Assembly: GCF_900187445.1 (NCBI RefSeq)
Contig: NZ_FYEB01000021.1
Coordinates: forward strand, 1 to 64,000
Reading direction: 5' to 3'
Origin: Pseudomonas sp. Irchel s3b2
GTDB taxonomy: Bacteria; Pseudomonadota; Gammaproteobacteria; Pseudomonadales; Pseudomonadaceae
Length of the DNA stretch: 64,000 nucleotides
Shown: piece by piece, positions 35,894-44,311 of the stretch
Layout: every line of letters begins with the position of its first letter
How positions within the stretch are numbered: position 1 is the first letter of the stretch
The notes under the pieces: generated by a model
What the model was told of the DNA's origin: nothing
The model's database searches: none
Seen by the model: the letters and a program-made list of their open reading frames with translations, nothing else
Position numbers and translations under genes: made by a program

Positions 35894-37459
35894 ATGGTAT
35901 TTTCATCCAACGTGTTCCTGTTTCTGTTCTTGCCGATCTTTCTCGGCATGTACTACCTGAGCGGAATACGCTATCGCAACTTGCTGCTGCTGATTGCCAG
36001 CTACGTGTTCTACGCCTGGTGGCGTGTGGACTTCCTTGCGCTGTTCGCAGCCGTCACGCTGTGGAACTACTGGATCGGCCTGAAAGTCGGTGCGGCAGGC
36101 GTTCGGACCAAACCGGCCCAGCGCTGGCTGCTCCTGGGCGTGGGCATCGACCTGTGCATCCTCGGCTACTTCAAGTACGCCAACTTCGGCGTCGACAGCA
36201 TCAACGCGATGATGACCTCGGTCGGTTTGTCGCCGTTCATCCTGACCCACGTGCTGTTGCCGATCGGAATCTCGTTCTACATCTTCGAGTCCATCAGCTA
36301 CATCATCGATGTCTACCGCGGTGACACCCCGGCAACCCGCAACCTGATCGACTTTGCCGCTTTCGTGGCGATCTTCCCGCACCTGATCGCAGGTCCGGTA
36401 TTGCGCTTCCGCGATCTCGCCGACCAGTTCAACAACCGCACCCATACCCTCGACAAGTTCTCCGAGGGTTGCACGCGGTTCATGCAGGGGTTCATCAAGA
36501 AAGTCTTCATCGCCGACACCCTGGCGGTGGTGGCCGACCATTGCTTCGCCTTGCAGAACCCGACCACGGGCGACGCCTGGCTCGGCGCCCTGGCTTATAC
36601 CGCGCAGCTGTACTTCGACTTCTCCGGCTACAGCGACATGGCGATTGGTCTGGGCTTGATGATGGGTTTCCGCTTCATGGAAAACTTCAAACAGCCGTAC
36701 ATCAGCCAGTCGATCACCGAGTTCTGGCGGCGCTGGCACATCAGCCTGTCGACCTGGTTGCGTGACTATCTGTACATCACCCTCGGCGGTAACCGTAAAG
36801 GCACGCTGATGACCTATCGCAACCTGTTCCTGACCATGCTGCTCGGTGGTCTGTGGCACGGCGCGAACATCACCTACATCATCTGGGGTGCGTGGCATGG
36901 CATGTGGCTGGCGATCGAAAAAGCCATCGGCCTGAACACTTCGCCGCGCAGCTTCAACCCGGTCCGTTGGGCCTTGACGTTCCTGCTGGTGGTGATGGGT
37001 TGGGTGATCTTCCGCGCAGAAAACCTGCACGTCGCCGGTCGTATGTACGGCGCGATGTTCAGCTTCGGCGACTGGTCGCTGTCGGAACTCAACCAGGCCA
37101 GCCTCACTGGTCTGCAAGTGGCGACCCTGGTGGTGGCTTACGCAACCCTGGCGTTCTTCGGTCTGCGTGATTTCTACAGCAACCAGCCGCCGGTCAAGAC
37201 CAAGCCTGCCGCGAACACCGAGACCGATGGTCCTGCCGCGGCTACGCCTGGAATGATCAAAGCCGTACCGGGCGACAACCCGGCCAGCATCCACGAACCG
37301 GGTTACACCGTCGGCGTTGAAGCGACTGTGCAACCGGCCTACTGGACCGCTGACTGGTCCCGTTACGTGATGCGCGCCCTGGTACTGCTGCTGTTTATCG
37401 CCTCGATTCTCAAACTCTCGGCGCAAAGCTTCTCGCCGTTCCTTTACTTCCAGTTCTGA
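35894..37459 (+). CDS. algI: Alginate O-acetylation membrane protein (MBOAT)
   Basis: AlgI is a membrane-bound O-acyltransferase that passes acetyl groups across the inner membrane for AlgJ, AlgF and AlgX. The 521-residue protein has many helices, and the catalytic H322 in GGLWHGANI, the same number as in P. aeruginosa. Start ATG 35894 has GGAG upstream; the earlier TTG/GTG frame from 35870 is not favoured. It lies 12 bases before algJ. Confidence 0.96.
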   Translation: MVFSSNVFLFLFLPIFLGMYYLSGIRYRNLLLLIASYVFYAWWRVDFLALFAAVTLWNYWIGLKVGAAGVRTKPAQRWLLLGVGIDLCILGYFKYANFGVDSINAMMTSVGLSPFILTHVLLPIGISFYIFESISYIIDVYRGDTPATRNLIDFAAFVAIFPHLIAGPVLRFRDLADQFNNRTHTLDKFSEGCTRFMQGFIKKVFIADTLAVVADHCFALQNPTTGDAWLGALAYTAQLYFDFSGYSDMAIGLGLMMGFRFMENFKQPYISQSITEFWRRWHISLSTWLRDYLYITLGGNRKGTLMTYRNLFLTMLLGGLWHGANITYIIWGAWHGMWLAIEKAIGLNTSPRSFNPVRWALTFLLVVMGWVIFRAENLHVAGRMYGAMFSFGDWSLSELNQASLTGLQVATLVVAYATLAFFGLRDFYSNQPPVKTKPAANTETDGPAAATPGMIKAVPGDNPASIHEPGYTVGVEATVQPAYWTADWSRYVMRALVLLLFIASILKLSAQSFSPFLYFQF

Positions 37460-37470
37460 GGGATCTGACT

Positions 37471-38646
37471 ATGACCCGCTCATTACGCATCTTCTACATC
37501 GCCCTGTTCATGGTGACCTTGTTGGCCTTGGGCGTGTGGTCGGTACGCAGCTTCTTCGGCTTCAGTACCAACGCCGATGCGACCGTGCTCAACGGTCGCT
37601 GGAGCAAAGCCGTCGAGACGCACTACGACGACGAGTTCCCGATCAAGCGCTTGGGCACCAATCTTTGGGCTGCCCTGGATTTCAAACTGTTCAACGAAGG
37701 TCGTCCGGGCGTGGTGCTCGGTCGCGATCAGTGGCTCTACAGCGATGAAGAGTTCCACCCGATCGTCAACGAAGAGTTGAACCTGCAAGGCAACTACGCG
37801 CTGGTCGAAGGCGTGCGCCAGACCTTGAAAAAGCAAGGCGTGCAATTGGTGATGGCGATTGTTCCGGCCAAGACGCGTCTGTACCCGGAACATCTGGGTG
37901 AAGTGAAGCCGGCGAGTATCCACGCCAATCTGTACAAGGACTTCCACGCTCGTGTCGCGGCCACCAAGATCCTCGCCCCTGACCTGCTCGGCCCGCTGCA
38001 AAAGGGCAAGCAAGACGGTCAGCAAGTGTTCCTGCGCACCGACACCCACTGGACCCCGGAAGGCGCGCAAATCGCTGCCCAGACCCTGGCCAAAACCATT
38101 GCCGACAAGGCTCCGCTCAGCGGCGAACCGCAAAATTTCGTCACCGAACCTGCGGAGAAGGTGACGCACAAGGGTGACCTGCGGTTGTTCCTGCCGCTCG
38201 ACCCGCTGTTCGAAAACCTGATGCCGGCCCAAGAGCCTTTGCAGAAGCGCAACACCGTGGCTGCGCAAGATCAGCCTGCCGGTGACGACGCCCTGTTCGC
38301 CAACACTGAAGTGCCGGTGGCCCTGATCGGCACCAGTTACAGCGCCAACCCGAACTGGAACTTCATCGGTGCGCTGAAAGAGGCACTGCACAGCGACGTG
38401 GTCAGCTACGCCGAAGACGGCCATGGCCCGATTCTGCCGATGCTCAGCTACCTGAAAAGCGACGCCTTCAAGAACAGCCCGCCACAAGTGCTGATCTGGG
38501 AGTTCCCTGAACGATATCTGCCTGTGAACAACGAAATCGGTGACGCCGACCCGCAGTGGGTCGCAGAGCTTAAACAAGCCGGCGCACGCCAACAAAACGT
38601 AGCTGCAAACACTAAATCCGAGACGCCCGACCGGGCGCAAAACTGA
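37471..38646 (+). CDS. algJ: Alginate O-acetyltransferase AlgJ
   Basis: AlgJ is a membrane-anchored SGNH-like acetyltransferase related to AlgX. The 391-residue protein has one N-terminal membrane helix (about 5-27), D191/H193 in RTDTHWTP and S289 in GTSYSAN. It is part of the algIJF acetylation module, with 15 bases to algF. Confidence 0.95.
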   Translation: MTRSLRIFYIALFMVTLLALGVWSVRSFFGFSTNADATVLNGRWSKAVETHYDDEFPIKRLGTNLWAALDFKLFNEGRPGVVLGRDQWLYSDEEFHPIVNEELNLQGNYALVEGVRQTLKKQGVQLVMAIVPAKTRLYPEHLGEVKPASIHANLYKDFHARVAATKILAPDLLGPLQKGKQDGQQVFLRTDTHWTPEGAQIAAQTLAKTIADKAPLSGEPQNFVTEPAEKVTHKGDLRLFLPLDPLFENLMPAQEPLQKRNTVAAQDQPAGDDALFANTEVPVALIGTSYSANPNWNFIGALKEALHSDVVSYAEDGHGPILPMLSYLKSDAFKNSPPQVLIWEFPERYLPVNNEIGDADPQWVAELKQAGARQQNVAANTKSETPDRAQN

Positions 38647-38661
38647 AAGAGAGGTACTTCC

Positions 38662-39327
38662 ATGACTTTCACTACTACTCCTCGCCGTCTCGCTGCTCGC
38701 TCCATCAAGGCAGTTGCCCTTGTCGCCGGCATGAGCGTCCTGTCGATTCAGGCCTTTGCCGGTGACGCCGCGCTCTACGGCCCGACCGCACCGAAAGGTT
38801 CGAGCTTTGTGCGTATCTACAACGCCAGCAATGCTGAAGTCAGCGCCACTGTTGGCACCACCAACCTGAGTGAAGTCGCGCCGCTGTCCAGCAGCGACTT
38901 CAGCTTCATGCCGGGCGGCGATTACAGCGCCAAGGTCGGCAGCCAGACCCTGCCGGTGAAACTGGCCAGCGACCACTATTACACCCTGGTCAACAACGCC
39001 AGCGGCACGCCGCAACTGATCGAAGAACCACCGTTCAAGAACAAGCAGAAATCCCTGGTGCGCGTGCAGAACCTCAGCGACAAGGCCCTGACCCTGAAAA
39101 CCGCCGACGGCAAGACCGAGGTGGTCCCGTCTGTGGCAGCCAAGGGCCGTGGCGAACGTGAAATCAACCCGGTGAAAGTCAGCCTGGCGCTGTACGACGG
39201 CGCCACCAAAGTCGGCGACCTGAAACCGGTTGCCCTGGAACGCGGTGAAGCCGCGGTGCTGTACGTCACCGGTAGCGGCAGCAGCCTGTCGCCAGTCTGG
39301 GTCAAGCGCCCGGTGTCGACGCGCTAA
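38662..39327 (+). CDS. algF: Alginate O-acetylation accessory protein AlgF
   Basis: AlgF is a periplasmic protein required for acetylation of alginate, thought to link AlgJ or AlgI with AlgX. The 221-residue protein has a signal peptide ending SIQAFA and two beta-rich domains. It has no known catalytic motif. A REP doublet separates it from algA. Confidence 0.94.
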   Translation: MTFTTTPRRLAARSIKAVALVAGMSVLSIQAFAGDAALYGPTAPKGSSFVRIYNASNAEVSATVGTTNLSEVAPLSSSDFSFMPGGDYSAKVGSQTLPVKLASDHYYTLVNNASGTPQLIEEPPFKNKQKSLVRVQNLSDKALTLKTADGKTEVVPSVAAKGRGEREINPVKVSLALYDGATKVGDLKPVALERGEAAVLYVTGSGSSLSPVWVKRPVSTR

Positions 39328-39354
39328 CACCTTTACCGGATTGCTGACCGCCCC

Positions 39355-39421
39355 CTGTAGGAGCTGGCTTGCCAGCGACGGCGTCCTCAAGGCCCCTTCG
39401 CCGGCAAGCCGGCTCCTACAA
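39355..39421. repeat. REP doublet between algF and algA
   Basis: CTGTAGGAGCTGGCTTGCC is mirrored by GGCAAGCCGGCTCCTACA. It is short (67 bases) and lies in the alginate transcript, where it could affect mRNA stability and algA level. Confidence 0.88.
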
Positions 39422-39516
39422 AAGGAATGAGTCAAGCATTCGGACACGGAACAAGAACAAGAGTGAAACGACAGAACGCAGTAGCTCTAACCAATCGATT
39501 TTGAAGGAGTAACAAC

Positions 39517-40968
39517 ATGATTCCGGTGATCTTGTCAGGTGGTAGCGGCTCACGTCTTTGGCCGCTTTCGCGTAAGCAATTCCCCAAGCAATTCCTCGCC
39601 CTGACCGGCGAACACACGCTGTTCCAGCAAACCCTGGAACGCCTGGTGTTCGAAGGCATGGATACCCCGATCGTGGTCTGCAACAAAGATCACCGCTTCA
39701 TCGTCAACGAGCAGCTGAGTGCCCGCAACCTGGACACCCAGCGCATCCTGATGGAACCCTTCGGCCGCAACACCGCACCGGCAGTGGCCCTGACCGCGAT
39801 GATGCTGGTCAATGAAGGTCGCGACGAGTTGATGCTGGTGCTGCCGGCCGACCACGTGCTGGAAGACCAGAAAGCCCTGCAACGCGCACTGGCCCTGGCC
39901 ACTGTGGCAGCCGAGCGTGGCGAGATGGTGCTGTTCGGCGTGCCGGCGACCAAGCCGGAAACCGGTTACGGCTACATCAAGTCCACCAACGATGCCCTGC
40001 TGCCGGAAGGCGTCAGCCGTGTCTCGCACTTCGTCGAAAAACCCGACGTGAAACGCGCCACCGAATTCGTCCAGTCCGGTGGTTACTTCTGGAACAGCGG
40101 CATGTTCCTGTTCCGCGCCAGTCGTTTCCTAGAAGAACTGAAAAAACACGATCCGGACATCTACGACACCTGCATGCTGACGCTGGAACGTAGCGCACAG
40201 GATGCTGACACTGTCGATATTGACCCTGCCACCTTCGCCTGCTGCCCGGACAATTCCATCGACTACTCGGTGATGGAAAAAACCCAGCGCGCCTGCGTGG
40301 TACCGCTGACCGCAGGCTGGAGCGATGTCGGTTGCTGGTCGTCGCTGTGGGAGGTCAATGAAAAAGACGCCAACGGTAACGTCACCAAGGGCGATGTGGT
40401 CATCCAGGACAGCAAAAACTGCATGATCCACGGCAACGGCAAACTGGTGTCGGTGATCGGCCTGGAAAACATCGTAGTCGTCGAAACCAAGGACGCCATG
40501 ATGATCGCCCACAAGGACAAGGTCCAAGGCGTCAAACAGATGGTCAACACCCTCAATGAACAGGGCCGCAGCGAAACCCAGACCCACTGCGAAGTCTATC
40601 GTCCGTGGGGCTCCTACGACTCGGTGGACATGGGCGGCCGCTTCCAGGTCAAGCGCATCTCGGTCAAACCGGGCGCGTGCCTGTCGCTGCAGATGCACCA
40701 CCACCGCGCCGAACACTGGATCGTGGTCAGCGGCACCGCCGAAGTGACCTGCGACGAAAACGTGTTCCTGCTCACTGAAAACCAGTCGACCTACATCCCG
40801 ATCGCCTCGGTCCACCGCTTGCGCAATCCAGGCAAGATCCCGCTGGAAATCATCGAAGTGCAATCGGGCAGCTATCTGGGTGAAGACGATATCGAGCGGT
40901 TTGAAGATATCTACGGTCGCTCCACCCCGATCGAACGTGGCGTGTCGGTGAAAACCATCGTGCAGTAA
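39517..40968 (+). CDS. algA: Bifunctional phosphomannose isomerase / mannose-1-phosphate guanylyltransferase
   Basis: AlgA provides GDP-mannose for AlgD by two activities. The 483-residue protein has the nucleotidyltransferase signature GGSGSRLWPLSRKQFPKQF at the N terminus and a type II isomerase cupin domain at the C terminus (QMHHHRAEHWIVVSGTA). GAAGGAG precedes the ATG. It is the last gene of the alginate operon, before a long terminator. Confidence 0.97.
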   Translation: MIPVILSGGSGSRLWPLSRKQFPKQFLALTGEHTLFQQTLERLVFEGMDTPIVVCNKDHRFIVNEQLSARNLDTQRILMEPFGRNTAPAVALTAMMLVNEGRDELMLVLPADHVLEDQKALQRALALATVAAERGEMVLFGVPATKPETGYGYIKSTNDALLPEGVSRVSHFVEKPDVKRATEFVQSGGYFWNSGMFLFRASRFLEELKKHDPDIYDTCMLTLERSAQDADTVDIDPATFACCPDNSIDYSVMEKTQRACVVPLTAGWSDVGCWSSLWEVNEKDANGNVTKGDVVIQDSKNCMIHGNGKLVSVIGLENIVVVETKDAMMIAHKDKVQGVKQMVNTLNEQGRSETQTHCEVYRPWGSYDSVDMGGRFQVKRISVKPGACLSLQMHHHRAEHWIVVSGTAEVTCDENVFLLTENQSTYIPIASVHRLRNPGKIPLEIIEVQSGSYLGEDDIERFEDIYGRSTPIERGVSVKTIVQ

Positions 40969-40984
40969 CGTTCAGTAAGACCTT

Positions 40985-41046
40985 AAGCCCCCGTCCAGCC
41001 CGCTGCGTTCCCTATCCGCAGTGGGTTGGGCGGGGGCTTTTTTTTA
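40985..41046 (+). terminator. Terminator of the alginate operon
   Basis: AGCCCCCG-CCAGCCCGCTGCG pairs with CGCAGTGGGTTGGGCGGGGGCT, a stem of about 20 pairs with wobble, followed by eight or more T. Confidence 0.93.
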
Positions 41047-41071
41047 GGTTTTTTGTTGCCTCAACTGGCCT

Positions 41072-41164
41072 CATCGCGAGCAGGCTCGCTCCCACAGGGG
41101 GTTTGCGTCGTTCACCGAATCAGAGTCCGAACTCGGTCAATGTAGGAGCGAGCCTGCTCGCGAT
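41072..41164. repeat. REP doublet
   Basis: CATCGCGAGCAGGCTCGCTCC (read in two parts) at the left is mirrored at the right end GGAGCGAGCCTGCTCGCGAT. It lies between the algA terminator and a small membrane protein gene. Confidence 0.9.
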
Positions 41165-41256
41165 GGGGCCTGACCAGCCGCCGCTGAATGAATGACCATC
41201 GCCAATTCCACCTACGCTTAGGTAGGATGCTCTTTCCCTTCCCGAGGTTTCGCGTC

Positions 41257-41721
41257 ATGTTCATCGGCGTCCTGCTGGTCATTACCTGGCTGATCCTGCT
41301 GCTGCGCTATCCGGCCAAGGCTGTCCCGGTGTCCATGGCGGCCGCCGTCGGATTGGGCTTGGTGGCGATGTGGGTGTTCTGGCTGGACACCCGCGAGGTC
41401 AAGCAACTGGCGCGCCTTGAGCTGCGCATCACCTACGCGCCCGAACACTGTCCAGCGGATCGCCCCTTGAAGCTGACGATGAACAACGGCAACGATGTGC
41501 CGCTGACCGAACTGCGCTGGCGCATCGCCGCTTATGCACCGGGCGATACGGTCAATCTGGCTGACAATCAATACGCCGCACCGCGCTATCGCGGCCCCGG
41601 CGAATTGCAGGCCGGCGGCAATTGGGAGGACTGTTTGCCAATGCCGCCCCTGCGCCCCGGTTATCGCCCGCAAACCCTGGAGTTTCGCGCCGAGCGTTTG
41701 CAGGGTAGTTTCTCCGACTGA
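41257..41721 (+). CDS. Small membrane protein of unknown function
   Basis: A 154-residue protein with two N-terminal membrane helices (about 2-17 and 25-47) and a soluble C-terminal part of about 105 residues containing LRWRIAAYAPGDT and PPLRPGYRP. The fold may be beta-rich and face the periplasm or cytoplasm. I do not recognise a characterised family. Start ATG 41257 follows GAGG. It is 30 bases upstream of an SDR gene and may be co-transcribed with it. Confidence 0.7.
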   Translation: MFIGVLLVITWLILLLRYPAKAVPVSMAAAVGLGLVAMWVFWLDTREVKQLARLELRITYAPEHCPADRPLKLTMNNGNDVPLTELRWRIAAYAPGDTVNLADNQYAAPRYRGPGELQAGGNWEDCLPMPPLRPGYRPQTLEFRAERLQGSFSD

Positions 41722-41751
41722 TCCCTTTTCTTTTGCACAAGGACCGCGCCC

Positions 41752-42576
41752 ATGCCCATTGCGTTGATTACCGGTTGCTCCAGCGGCATTGGCCGTGCCC
41801 TCGCCGATGCCTTCAAAGGTGCCGGTTACGAAGTCTGGGCCAGCGCCCGCAAGGCTGAAGACGTAGCCGCTTTAACCGCCGCCGGGTTCACCGCCGTGCA
41901 ACTGGATGTGAACGATGGTCCGGCACTCGAACAACTGAGCGAGCGGATCAATCAGCAGCGCGGCGGCCTCGATGTGCTGATCAACAACGCCGGTTATGGC
42001 GCCATGGGGCCGCTGCTCGATGGCGGTGTGCCGGCCATGCAGCGCCAATTCGAAACCAATGTGTTTGCGATCGTCGGCGTCACTCGCGCGATGTTCCCGG
42101 TGCTGCGTCGCGCCAGGGGCCTGGTAGTGAACATCGGCAGCGTGTCCGGAGTTCTGGTCACGCCGTTTGCCGGCGCCTACTGCGCCTCGAAAGCTGCGGT
42201 GCATGCCTTGAGCGATGCATTGCGCATGGAACTGGCGCCGTTTGGCGTGCGGGTCATGGAAGTTCAGCCGGGAGCCATTGCTTCCAGTTTCGCCAAGAAT
42301 GCCGGCAATGAGGCTGAGCAACTGATCACCGAGCACTCGCCGTGGTGGCCGCTGCGCGAAGGTATTCGTGCGCGGGCCAAGGCGTCTCAGGATAAGCCGA
42401 CCCCAGCCAGTGAGTTTGCGGCCGGGTTGCTCAAGGCTGTGCAGCAGAGCAAGCCGCCGCGTCTGGTGCGTTTGGGTAACGGCAGCCGGGCATTGCCGTT
42501 GATGGCGGGGTTGTTGCCCAAGGGATTGCTGGAGTCGGGTTTGATGAAGCGGTTCGGGTTGCGCGGGCAGCTTTGA
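41752..42576 (+). CDS. Short-chain dehydrogenase/reductase
   Basis: A classical SDR of 274 residues with the cofactor motif TGCSSGIG, NNAGYG and the active-site S / Y-C-A-S-K segment (AYCASKAA). It reduces or oxidises an unknown alcohol or ketone. No neighbouring pathway gene indicates the substrate. Confidence 0.9.
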   Translation: MPIALITGCSSGIGRALADAFKGAGYEVWASARKAEDVAALTAAGFTAVQLDVNDGPALEQLSERINQQRGGLDVLINNAGYGAMGPLLDGGVPAMQRQFETNVFAIVGVTRAMFPVLRRARGLVVNIGSVSGVLVTPFAGAYCASKAAVHALSDALRMELAPFGVRVMEVQPGAIASSFAKNAGNEAEQLITEHSPWWPLREGIRARAKASQDKPTPASEFAAGLLKAVQQSKPPRLVRLGNGSRALPLMAGLLPKGLLESGLMKRFGLRGQL

Positions 42577-42591
42577 GACCGGGTTGACGCG

Positions 42592-42707
42592 TTCGCGGGC
42601 AAGCCTCGCTCCTACAGGTTATGCCTCGCCCGCGGCAACCCCGGTCCTGTGTCGTTCGCAATACCCCCGGCAACCCCGATCCTGTAGGAGCGAGGCTTGC
42701 CCGCGAA
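42592..42707. repeat. REP doublet with 26-base perfect inverted arms
   Basis: TTCGCGGGCAAGCCTCGCTC plus CTACAG at 42592-42617 is exactly mirrored at 42682-42707. The interior holds further GGCAACCCC(G) direct repeats. It follows the SDR gene. Confidence 0.92.
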
Positions 42708-42745
42708 GGCGTCAGAACAGACTTTGCAGACTTTCAGGAAACAAC

Positions 42746-43144
42746 ATGACCGACTACACCGAATACTTTGACGAAGTGATCCAGGCTCACATAGCCATCG
42801 AGCAATGGTTGGCCGAGGAGCGAGACGCGTCCGAGCTTAAGCTATTGCTGACGCGTTTTTCGCCGCGGTTTTCCATGATCTCGCCATTGGGCCGGGTGCT
42901 GGATTTCGAGGCGTTGAATGAATTGTTTCTGCTGGCGGGCGGGAAGAAGCTCGGGTTCAGGATTGAGCTCAGCGAGTTGCGAGGTGTCGCGCTGTACGAC
43001 GGTGGCGCAGTGGTGAGTTATCGCGAGCAGCAGACCGATGCGACGGGGCTGCATTCTGATCGGCGATCCTCGGTGGTGTTTGAAAAACAGGCCGATGGCA
43101 AGGTGCTTTGGCGGCATTTGCATGAGACGTTTTGCAAGGAGTGA
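42746..43144 (+). CDS. Small SnoaL/DUF4440-like protein of unknown function
   Basis: A 132-residue protein (MTDYTEYFDEVIQAHIAIEQW) with the mixed pattern of the NTF2-like superfamily, ending with a basic C terminus. Start is ATG 42746; the longer frame runs through the REP and is rejected. There is no catalytic motif to name. The family assignment is a guess from length and pattern. Confidence 0.6.
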   Translation: MTDYTEYFDEVIQAHIAIEQWLAEERDASELKLLLTRFSPRFSMISPLGRVLDFEALNELFLLAGGKKLGFRIELSELRGVALYDGGAVVSYREQQTDATGLHSDRRSSVVFEKQADGKVLWRHLHETFCKE

Positions 43145-43177
43145 ACTGTCGCCATCTGCCTGAGGGACCGAGTCGCC

Positions 43178-43206
43178 CCATTCGCGGGCTTGCTCGCGAA
43201 GCAGAC
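43178..43206. repeat. Single degenerate REP unit
   Basis: TTCGCGGGCTTGCTCGCGAA forms a near-perfect 20-base palindrome in the gap between two converging genes. Confidence 0.7.
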
Positions 43207-43221
43207 GACTCGGTCTGTCAG

Positions 43222-44085
43222 TTACCCCTCGACAGCCTGTTTCACCACAACCGTACAAGTAATCCCCGCCGCCAACAGCACGCCCTCTGGCACTTCATCA
43301 ATGTGAATCCGCACCGGCACCCGCTGCGCCAAACGCACCCAGTTGAAGGTTGGGTTCACGTCGGCGATCAGCTCGCGGCTTTGCGGGTTGTCGCGGTCGT
43401 AGATGCCGCGAGAAATGCTTTCCACATGCCCCTTGAGCACTTCGCCGCTCATCAGTTGCATCTCGGCTTTATCGCCCACGCGCACGCGGGGCAATTTGGT
43501 TTCTTCGAAAAAGCCATAAACCCAGAACGAGTTCATGTCGACCACCGCCATTTTCGCTTCGCCGATGCGCGCGTAGTCACCGCGATGGACGTTGAGGTTG
43601 GTGACGTAGCCGTCCACCGCGGCGCGTACTTCGGTGCGTTTGAGGTTCAGTTCAGCGGCTTCCAATTGCGCTTGGGCGTGCTGGTAATCGGCCAGGGCCG
43701 AGTCGGCGATGTTGGTGGCGTCGTCGCGGTTTTCCCTGGAGATCACCAGGTTGTCGAGATCGGCGCGGCGATGGGCGTTGACCTTGCGCATCTCCCACGT
43801 GGCTTTGCGCGAAGCCACCAGCGACTGCGCCTGTTTCACCGCGATGCGGTAGTGGTCGGGGTCGATGCGCATCAGCAAATCGCCCTTCTTCACCAACTGA
43901 TTGTCGCGCACCGGCACCTCCACCACTTCACCGGTAACGTCGGCGGCGACGTTGATGATGTCGGCGCGCACCCGGCCGTCGCGGGTCCAGGGGGTGTTCA
44001 TGTAATGCACCCACAGGGTCCGGCCGATCCACAGGGCAAGGGCCAACACCAGCAGGGTCGCGAGCAGGCTGAAAAGCTTTTTCAT
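43222..44085 (-). CDS. aaeA: Membrane fusion protein of aromatic-acid efflux pump
   Basis: The 287-residue HlyD-family adaptor has one N-terminal helix, a lipoyl-like half motif (VTGEVVEVPVRDNQLVKKGD), coiled coil (about 80-150) and the second half motif (RAAVDGYVTNL). It matches AaeA-type adaptors and lies last in the operon OMF-FUSC-DUF1656-MFP. It should link the inner-membrane FUSC protein with the outer-membrane factor. Confidence 0.85.
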   Translation of the reverse strand: MKKLFSLLATLLVLALALWIGRTLWVHYMNTPWTRDGRVRADIINVAADVTGEVVEVPVRDNQLVKKGDLLMRIDPDHYRIAVKQAQSLVASRKATWEMRKVNAHRRADLDNLVISRENRDDATNIADSALADYQHAQAQLEAAELNLKRTEVRAAVDGYVTNLNVHRGDYARIGEAKMAVVDMNSFWVYGFFEETKLPRVRVGDKAEMQLMSGEVLKGHVESISRGIYDRDNPQSRELIADVNPTFNWVRLAQRVPVRIHIDEVPEGVLLAAGITCTVVVKQAVEG

Positions 44086-44110
44086 CGGGGCCTTCTTCAG
44101 AAATAGAGAG

Positions 44111-44311
44111 TCAACGGTAAACAGTCAGCGCCAGGGCGCCGAACAGACAGGTAAACAGGCTCAGGCGCAGCAGCGCCGGGTGCCAGAAAAAGCGGTACAG
44201 ATCGAACCCGGACAGGAATCGATCCAGCGCCCAGGCCAGCGCCGCCGCAATGAAAAACATCAGGGTCATGGTCGGCATGTACACGCCATGGAAGGCGATT
44301 TCACGAGGCAT
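44111..44311 (-). CDS. DUF1656 small membrane protein (AaeX-like)
   Basis: A 66-residue protein with two membrane helices (about 11-27 and 45-60), typical of DUF1656/AaeX. It always accompanies FUSC-type efflux proteins. Its start at 44311 overlaps the end of the FUSC gene by 11 bases and has AGGA upstream. Confidence 0.88.
   Translation of the reverse strand: MPREIAFHGVYMPTMTLMFFIAAALAWALDRFLSGFDLYRFFWHPALLRLSLFTCLFGALALTVYR

Noticed and set aside
37483..39447. 654-codon open frame antisense to algJ and algF
   Set aside because: It is a codon-bias shadow spanning two well-identified genes and an intergenic REP.
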